A DNA stretch of 64,000 nucleotides from Imbricaverruca yamaguchii (Eukaryota > Arthropoda > Thecostraca > Neoverrucidae): positions 1,542,501 to 1,606,500 of the forward strand of contig JAOTOL010001566.1 in the NCBI GenBank assembly GCA_034440575.1, given 5' to 3'. Position 1 is the first letter of the stretch, and each line of letters opens with the position of its first letter. This document shows, piece by piece, positions 63,241-64,000 of the stretch. The translations under genes and the position numbers were made by a program. The notes under the pieces were generated by a model. That model ran no database searches and was not told where the DNA came from. It saw only the letters and a program-made list of their open reading frames with translations.

Positions 63241-64000
63241 CACGCGCCCTGGATGGGGGGGGGCGAAATCCTCCCACCCTCCGGTTTTTCATGCATAAGT
63301 CCAGATTCTACCCGTAGATATACGCCATTTTTTACTGCTTTATTAGAAATGACCTGCGCGTCGCATAGGGCAAGAAAAACAGAAACATGCCGAAACGTTT
63401 TCGAGTTAGGGGCCGCTAAAGTCATAACATTTCGTAGCGCCAAACTAAAAAAATCGGCGCTGATGCGCTTTCCATATATTGGCAAAAGGGAGGTGTTCTT
63501 GGCAGCACTAGCAACTTGTTTGATGTATATTGTTATGCTATACAGTTTCAAGGTCATGTTAAGTCACCGATGTCAGGTCAGGTCAAGTTCATGGCAGGTT
63601 AATAGGACCAAACTTGGTAAACTGGAATGTTGTTATACATGCAAATGACTCATGCGATGTATGTCACTTTGCATGTTACTCCCTGTACATCCTGAAAACT
63701 ACTCTTTGTCACTGTGTACCTAGGCGTTCCCATATTTTATTCATTTACTTCACTCCTTTCTTCGCGAAGCCGATTGCGCCGAGCCGCCCGACGGAGCAGT
63801 CGGGCGGGCGGCCCGGTTCCGGCAACTGGAGCAGGTAACCGACCTGATAAAGTGCTGCTATATAGGTGACCTAAGGCCAAATTCCGGGTCTAGCATCTGC
63901 ATTGCATCATTGGTATTGCCCAAAACATCATTGATGCTCATTTTGGAATACTTAAATACAATCACAGCGATTCATAATAATGACAAGACATGCAAAAGAA
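63241..64000. other. Right edge, possible plus-strand exon at 63770-63834
   Basis: A GC-rich segment follows an AG (GCGAAG) and ends at GGAGCAG|GTAACC, encoding PIAPSRPTEQSGGRPGSGNW in one frame. It stands out from AT-rich surroundings, but no family or neighbouring exon supports it. Confidence 0.25.

Overview
This is animal (metazoan) nuclear DNA. The coding sequence is split into short GC-rich exons bounded by GT/AG splice sites and separated by long introns. The introns are full of minisatellites, dinucleotide runs and mobile-element debris (LINE, Penelope-like, TTAA-flanked DNA elements, tRNA-derived SINEs). The main gene encodes a protein of motile cilia and flagella, so the organism makes motile axonemes. 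An invertebrate is likely and an arthropod or crustacean lineage with flagellate sperm would fit, but nothing in the window proves the species.

Layout. Almost the whole window is one minus-strand gene, the orthologue of CFAP57 (WDR65). I could place 19 consecutive coding exons from 60884 down to the stop codon at 11180. Splice phases are compatible across every junction and the recovered protein is about 1,166 residues. It consists of N-terminal WD40 blades (exons between 60884 and 25483) followed by a long coiled coil (25 kb down to 11 kb). Only the extreme N-terminus, about 70 residues judged by vertebrate CFAP57, is missing; its exon or exons should lie beyond 64000. A second minus-strand gene begins at 6001 with the first coding exon of an aquaporin (MIP family). 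Its remaining exons lie beyond the left edge. Between the two genes (6.2-11.2 kb) are LINE remnants, minisatellites and one doubtful small exon.

The most unusual feature is how minisatellites relate to splice sites. At least seven tandem arrays begin exactly at an exon edge, and their repeat unit contains a copy of that exon's own 5' or 3' splice site, often with the last coding bases. The clearest case is the 11.5-kb intron at 43396-54945. Its donor end carries about 20 copies of the exon end plus GTGAGC (54140-54990). Its acceptor end carries six exact copies of the acceptor (43384-44070). The aquaporin exon shows the same pattern.

Other structure: about 36 tandem 42-bp units, nearly all with a TGACGTCA palindrome (36480-37988); a family of about 0.8-kb TTAA-flanked, piggyBac-like non-autonomous elements (five copies, one inserted in a Penelope-like element); a head-to-head pair of Penelope-like fragments (39.1-40.6 kb); tRNA-derived SINEs with target-site duplications; a 771-bp tandem duplication; and several long hairpins. 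Most long open frames in the window are artefacts of repeat units whose length is a multiple of three.
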